Below are positions 6,817-11,056 of a stretch of 11,056 nucleotides of DNA, in pieces. Under the pieces are notes generated by a model, which saw only the letters and a program-made list of their open reading frames with translations, did no database searches and had not been told where the DNA came from. Location of the stretch: assembly GCA_016875155.1 (NCBI GenBank), contig VGSD01000051.1, forward strand, positions 1 through 11,056, in the 5' to 3' direction. Every line of letters starts with the position of its first letter. The first letter of the stretch is position 1. A program made the position numbers and the translations under genes. The stretch comes from Deltaproteobacteria bacterium. GTDB taxonomy: Bacteria; Desulfobacterota; BSN033; UBA1163.

Positions 6817-8166
6817 ATGGAAGATTTATGGTCTAAGGTAACCTATTCTCTTAAGGAGAGAATTGGCCCGCAGAATTTCGATATCTGGATCAAACCCATT
6901 CAACTTCTTTCGGTAGATGGCGATAAGGTGGAGATGGAAGTGCCGAACCGTTTCTTCAGGGAATGGATCAACGAACATTATTCAAGCCAGATTAAAGACG
7001 CCTTTTTTCTCCTGACCCAGAAACCTTTTCATCTTCAATTTAAAATAAAAAATGACCCCGCATCCCGCGGTAGAGAGGGGAGGGGAGGAACGGCTTCTCC
7101 TCAGGAAAATCAAGGGCCACCGGTTCTTTCTCCCTTCCGACCCCCTTTTAACACAAAATATACCTTTGAGAATTTTGTGGTAGGAGCAAGCAATCAATTC
7201 GCCAATGCCGCCTGTTTAGCGGTAGCCAACTTGCCAGCCAAAAACTACAACCCTCTGTTCATCTATGGTGGGGTTGGGTTGGGAAAGACCCACCTGCTTC
7301 ATGCCATCGGAAACCACATTCTTCAGAATCGTATTCTTCCTGATGCGAAGAAGGTCTTTTATACCTCGGCCGAGGAATTTACCAACGAGATGATCAACTC
7401 CATCCGTTTTGAGAAGATGGAGGAGTTTAGAAATAAATATAGGCGGATGGATATTCTGCTGATCGATGACATCCAGTTCATCGCTGGAAAAGAGAGAACG
7501 CAGGCAGAGTTTTTTCACACATTCAACTCCCTCTATGAGGCAAGAAAGCAGATTGTCGTCACGAGCGATAAGTTTCCTAAAGATATTCCAAATTTTGAGG
7601 AGCGTCTCCGGTCCCGTTTTGAGTGGGGTTTGATCGCCGATATTCAACCGCCGGACATTGAAACAAAAGTGGCTATTCTCAGAAAGAAGGCGGAGAATGA
7701 AAACCTTCCCCTTCCCAATGAGGTGGCCTTTTTCCTAGCCTCCCAAATTGATTCTAATATCAGGATGTTGGAAGGATGTCTCATACGCATCGGTGCGTTT
7801 GCCTCTCTGTCCCAGACGCCTATTGATCTCAATATGGCTAAGGAGGTTTTAAAAAATATTATCAAACCGAAGGATGAGTTGATCTCCATTGAAATGATTC
7901 AAAAAGTGGTGGCCAATCATTTTAATATTAAAATATCTGACTTTAAGGTGAAACGGAAGAATAAGGGTTTTGTTCTTCCTCGTCAGGTGGCCATCTACCT
8001 CTCTCGAAAATTTACGGATTTTTCACTGATGGAAATAGGGGAAAAATTTGGAGGGAAAGATCACTCGACCATCCTCCATTCCATTAAAAAGGTGGAAGAG
8101 AGGATGTCCAGTCAACCCTCTTTTAAAGAAATGATTGAGAATTTACAGTCCCAAATTAAGTCATAA
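6817..8166 (+). CDS. dnaA: Chromosomal replication initiator protein DnaA
   Basis: DnaA binds DnaA boxes, oligomerises in its ATP form, opens the origin and loads helicase. From the ATG at 6817 the protein has 449 residues, a normal length. Domain I is about 1-78 (LWSKVTYSLKERIGPQNFDIW near the start). Domain II is a short Gly/Arg/Pro-rich linker (about 79-112). Domain III is the AAA+ ATPase: Walker A GGVGLGKT (151-158), Walker B LLIDD (214-218), arginine finger Arg267 in RLRSRF, sensor II Arg316 in IRMLEG. Domain IV has PRQVAIYL and the DnaA signature GGKDHSTILHS (412-422). I chose 6817 because domain I begins there and AGGG lies 8 nt upstream; the frame also runs back to a TTG at 6751, but those residues resemble no DnaA. 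The linker is encoded by a GC-rich patch (about 7054-7100) within an otherwise AT-rich gene. Confidence 0.98.
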   Translation: MEDLWSKVTYSLKERIGPQNFDIWIKPIQLLSVDGDKVEMEVPNRFFREWINEHYSSQIKDAFFLLTQKPFHLQFKIKNDPASRGREGRGGTASPQENQGPPVLSPFRPPFNTKYTFENFVVGASNQFANAACLAVANLPAKNYNPLFIYGGVGLGKTHLLHAIGNHILQNRILPDAKKVFYTSAEEFTNEMINSIRFEKMEEFRNKYRRMDILLIDDIQFIAGKERTQAEFFHTFNSLYEARKQIVVTSDKFPKDIPNFEERLRSRFEWGLIADIQPPDIETKVAILRKKAENENLPLPNEVAFFLASQIDSNIRMLEGCLIRIGAFASLSQTPIDLNMAKEVLKNIIKPKDELISIEMIQKVVANHFNIKISDFKVKRKNKGFVLPRQVAIYLSRKFTDFSLMEIGEKFGGKDHSTILHSIKKVEERMSSQPSFKEMIENLQSQIKS

Positions 8167-8365
8167 ATCGGGTTGAAAGATTGTTTAAAAAGGAGGAAAA
8201 GAAAAAATCGACATTATTTATTAAAAATTTATTTTTATTCTTCACATAAAATTTCATATTAAATCATTTATTCTTTTTATCACTTACATTCTTTTTCTTC
8301 ATTTCCACAGAAATAGAATAATATGATGAATAAATTAAATATAGAATCATATATAGGAGGGGAAG
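8167..8365. other. dnaA-dnaN intergenic AT island; candidate DNA-unwinding element
   Basis: This 199-nt gap has no gene. Its AT content is extreme: 54 of 60 bases in 8221-8280 are A or T by direct count. T-rich runs dominate the plus strand from about 8222 to 8300. Two degenerate DnaA boxes in the plus orientation are present: TTCTTCACA (8238-8246) and ATTTCCACA (8301-8309). Bacteria such as B. subtilis have a bipartite origin with the unwinding site between dnaA and dnaN, and this fits that pattern. It may also hold a dnaN promoter, though I see no convincing hexamer pair. AGGAGG at 8355-8360 is the dnaN ribosome-binding site. Confidence 0.5.
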
Positions 8366-9496
8366 ATGGCACATTTTGAAATTGATAAAAAGGAGTTTTT
8401 AAAAGGGTTAGGTTTGATGCAAGGAATTGCAGGCAGAAAAACAACCCTCCCCATTCTTTCTCATATTTATATGGAATGGAAAAAGAATTTACTTTTTCTG
8501 ACAGGGACGGATCTGGAGACAGGGATTCAGGAAGAATTGACCGCAACGGTTCACCAAGAAGGAAAAGCCTCGATCTCCTCAAAAAAATTATATGAGATCA
8601 TTCGGGAATTACCCGAACAAACCATCCATATTCAAACGAAAGAGAATCACTGGATCCATCTCAAATGTGGGAAATCCGTTTTTAATATTGCCGGCCTCGA
8701 TCCTGAGGAATTTCCCTCTCTGCCCGCATGGCAGGAAAAATTATTTACACCCCTCCCCACCCGAATCATTAAAGAGATGATTGAAAAAACCGTTTTTGCA
8801 GCCTCCAATGAGGATTCCCGTTATCATCTGAACGGAATCTTTTTAACCCAACAGAAAATAGACGGAAAGGAATCTCTTCGAATGGTTGCGACCGATGGAC
8901 ACCGGCTCTCGTTAGTTGATCGAGAAGGACAGATGATCAAAGGAGTCGAGAAAGGACTCGTCATCCCTAAAAAAGGGGTCCTGGAGATCAAAAAAATATT
9001 GGGAGAAAAAGAAGGGGAAGGTGAGACGAGCATGTTCGTTAACAACACCCACGCCTTTTTCAAGATGGGAAAGACTCTGATGGTCATCCGTCTCATTGAA
9101 GGTGAATTTCCCGAATATGAGCAGGTCATTCCAAAAAATAATGATAAGAAATTAAAGGTGAGCAAAGAGACGTTATATGGATCTTTAAAAAGAGTCTCTA
9201 CCATGGCAAGCGAAAGAGCGGAAGGAGTCAAACTCGCTCTTCGAAAGAATTTAATGGAACTCTCCTCTTACCATCAGGATTTTGGAGATGCCAAAGAGGA
9301 AGTCGATGTTCAGTATGAAGGCTCCCCAATTGAGATTGGTTTCAACGCGAGGTATTTAATTGAGGCGATCCAATCCTTTGATACCGATGAAATCCTCTTG
9401 GAGTTTAAAGATGAAGGAAACCCAGGAATGATCAAACCGCATCCCTCACCATCGCCATCGAATCAAATCTGCATCATTATGCCGATGAGGATATAG
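8366..9496 (+). CDS. dnaN: DNA polymerase III sliding clamp (beta subunit)
   Basis: DnaN forms the dimeric ring that tethers DNA polymerase III to DNA and docks other replication and repair proteins. The 376-residue product has the standard three-fold clamp architecture (about 125 residues per domain). Family motifs are present in order: TTLPILSHI (26-34), RYHLNGIFL (152-160), ATDGHRLS (175-182), EGEFPEYEQVIP (245-256), FNARYLIEAI (326-335), and the C-terminal MPMRI (372-376) lining the partner-binding groove. A strong AGGAGG is 5 nt before the ATG. The loop before the last strand is Pro/Ser-rich (PHPSPSPSN, 358-366), where relatives usually have a few acidic residues. The gene is AT-rich (about one third GC in the 60-base blocks I counted), unlike the following gyrB, which begins 37 nt downstream. 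recF, often next, is not there. Confidence 0.98.
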   Translation: MAHFEIDKKEFLKGLGLMQGIAGRKTTLPILSHIYMEWKKNLLFLTGTDLETGIQEELTATVHQEGKASISSKKLYEIIRELPEQTIHIQTKENHWIHLKCGKSVFNIAGLDPEEFPSLPAWQEKLFTPLPTRIIKEMIEKTVFAASNEDSRYHLNGIFLTQQKIDGKESLRMVATDGHRLSLVDREGQMIKGVEKGLVIPKKGVLEIKKILGEKEGEGETSMFVNNTHAFFKMGKTLMVIRLIEGEFPEYEQVIPKNNDKKLKVSKETLYGSLKRVSTMASERAEGVKLALRKNLMELSSYHQDFGDAKEEVDVQYEGSPIEIGFNARYLIEAIQSFDTDEILLEFKDEGNPGMIKPHPSPSPSNQICIIMPMRI

Positions 9497-9533
9497 GACA
9501 TTCGTCGGACGTCCATCAAGAGAAGGAGAATGA

Positions 9534-11056
<1,523 letters not shown>

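Noticed and set aside
6732..6836. Possible 34-codon leader ORF overlapping the dnaA start (MKKFFFFGLACPF...)
   Set aside because: No ribosome-binding site before its ATG, unusual composition, and no known dnaA leader peptide; a chance frame in AT-rich DNA is more likely.
7216..7647. 143-codon minus-strand frame inside dnaA
   Set aside because: Antisense to the AAA+ core of dnaA, which accounts fully for the conservation there.
8310..8340. Possible DnaA-trio repeat downstream of the 8301-8309 box
   Set aside because: Consecutive triplets have A in the middle, but few fit the full trio consensus on either strand; base composition alone explains it.
9420..9533. Suspected frameshift or truncation at the dnaN 3' end because of the odd PHPSPSPSN stretch
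   Set aside because: The frame resumes the family C-terminus and ends in MPMRI followed by a stop, so the gene is intact.

Overview
The window looks like the replication-origin neighbourhood of a Gram-negative bacterial chromosome. YidC carries a large periplasmic domain after its first membrane helix, which points to a diderm. The mnmE-jag-yidC-yidD-rnpA-rpmH block includes a Jag-type KH/R3H protein, which gammaproteobacterial versions of this block lack. Together these fit a lineage such as Desulfobacterota (former Deltaproteobacteria) or a relative. This placement is inference from gene content only.

Left arm (1-3872, all minus strand), in transcription order: rpmH (ribosomal protein L34), rnpA (RNase P protein), yidD (insertion factor), yidC (membrane insertase), jag (RNA-binding KH/R3H protein), a 167-bp gap holding repeats, and the first 255 codons of mnmE (tRNA U34 modification GTPase), which runs off the window. 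rpmH/rnpA and rnpA/yidD overlap by 1 and 4 nt, and yidD-yidC-jag are separated by 13-21 nt, so this reads as one operon.

Right arm (4037-11056, all plus strand): gyrA, a 353-nt AT-rich gap with a DnaA-box cluster, dnaA, a 199-nt extremely AT-rich gap, dnaN, and gyrB, which is cut by the window end inside its TOPRIM domain. The two arms diverge from a 164-bp region (3873-4036) carrying back-to-back promoter-like sequences. The genes supply replication initiation (DnaA), the polymerase clamp (DnaN), supercoil control (GyrA/GyrB), and RNA processing, translation and membrane biogenesis (left arm).

The gene set is housekeeping, and I see no phage, CRISPR, toxin or novel cassette. The main points of interest are: gyrA placed between rpmH and dnaA with recF absent between dnaN and gyrB; an origin candidate split around dnaA, which would leave gyrA facing the leftward fork; a Met at the GyrA quinolone-resistance position; a Jag without its usual N-terminal domain; and a sharp base-composition step between dnaN and gyrB.
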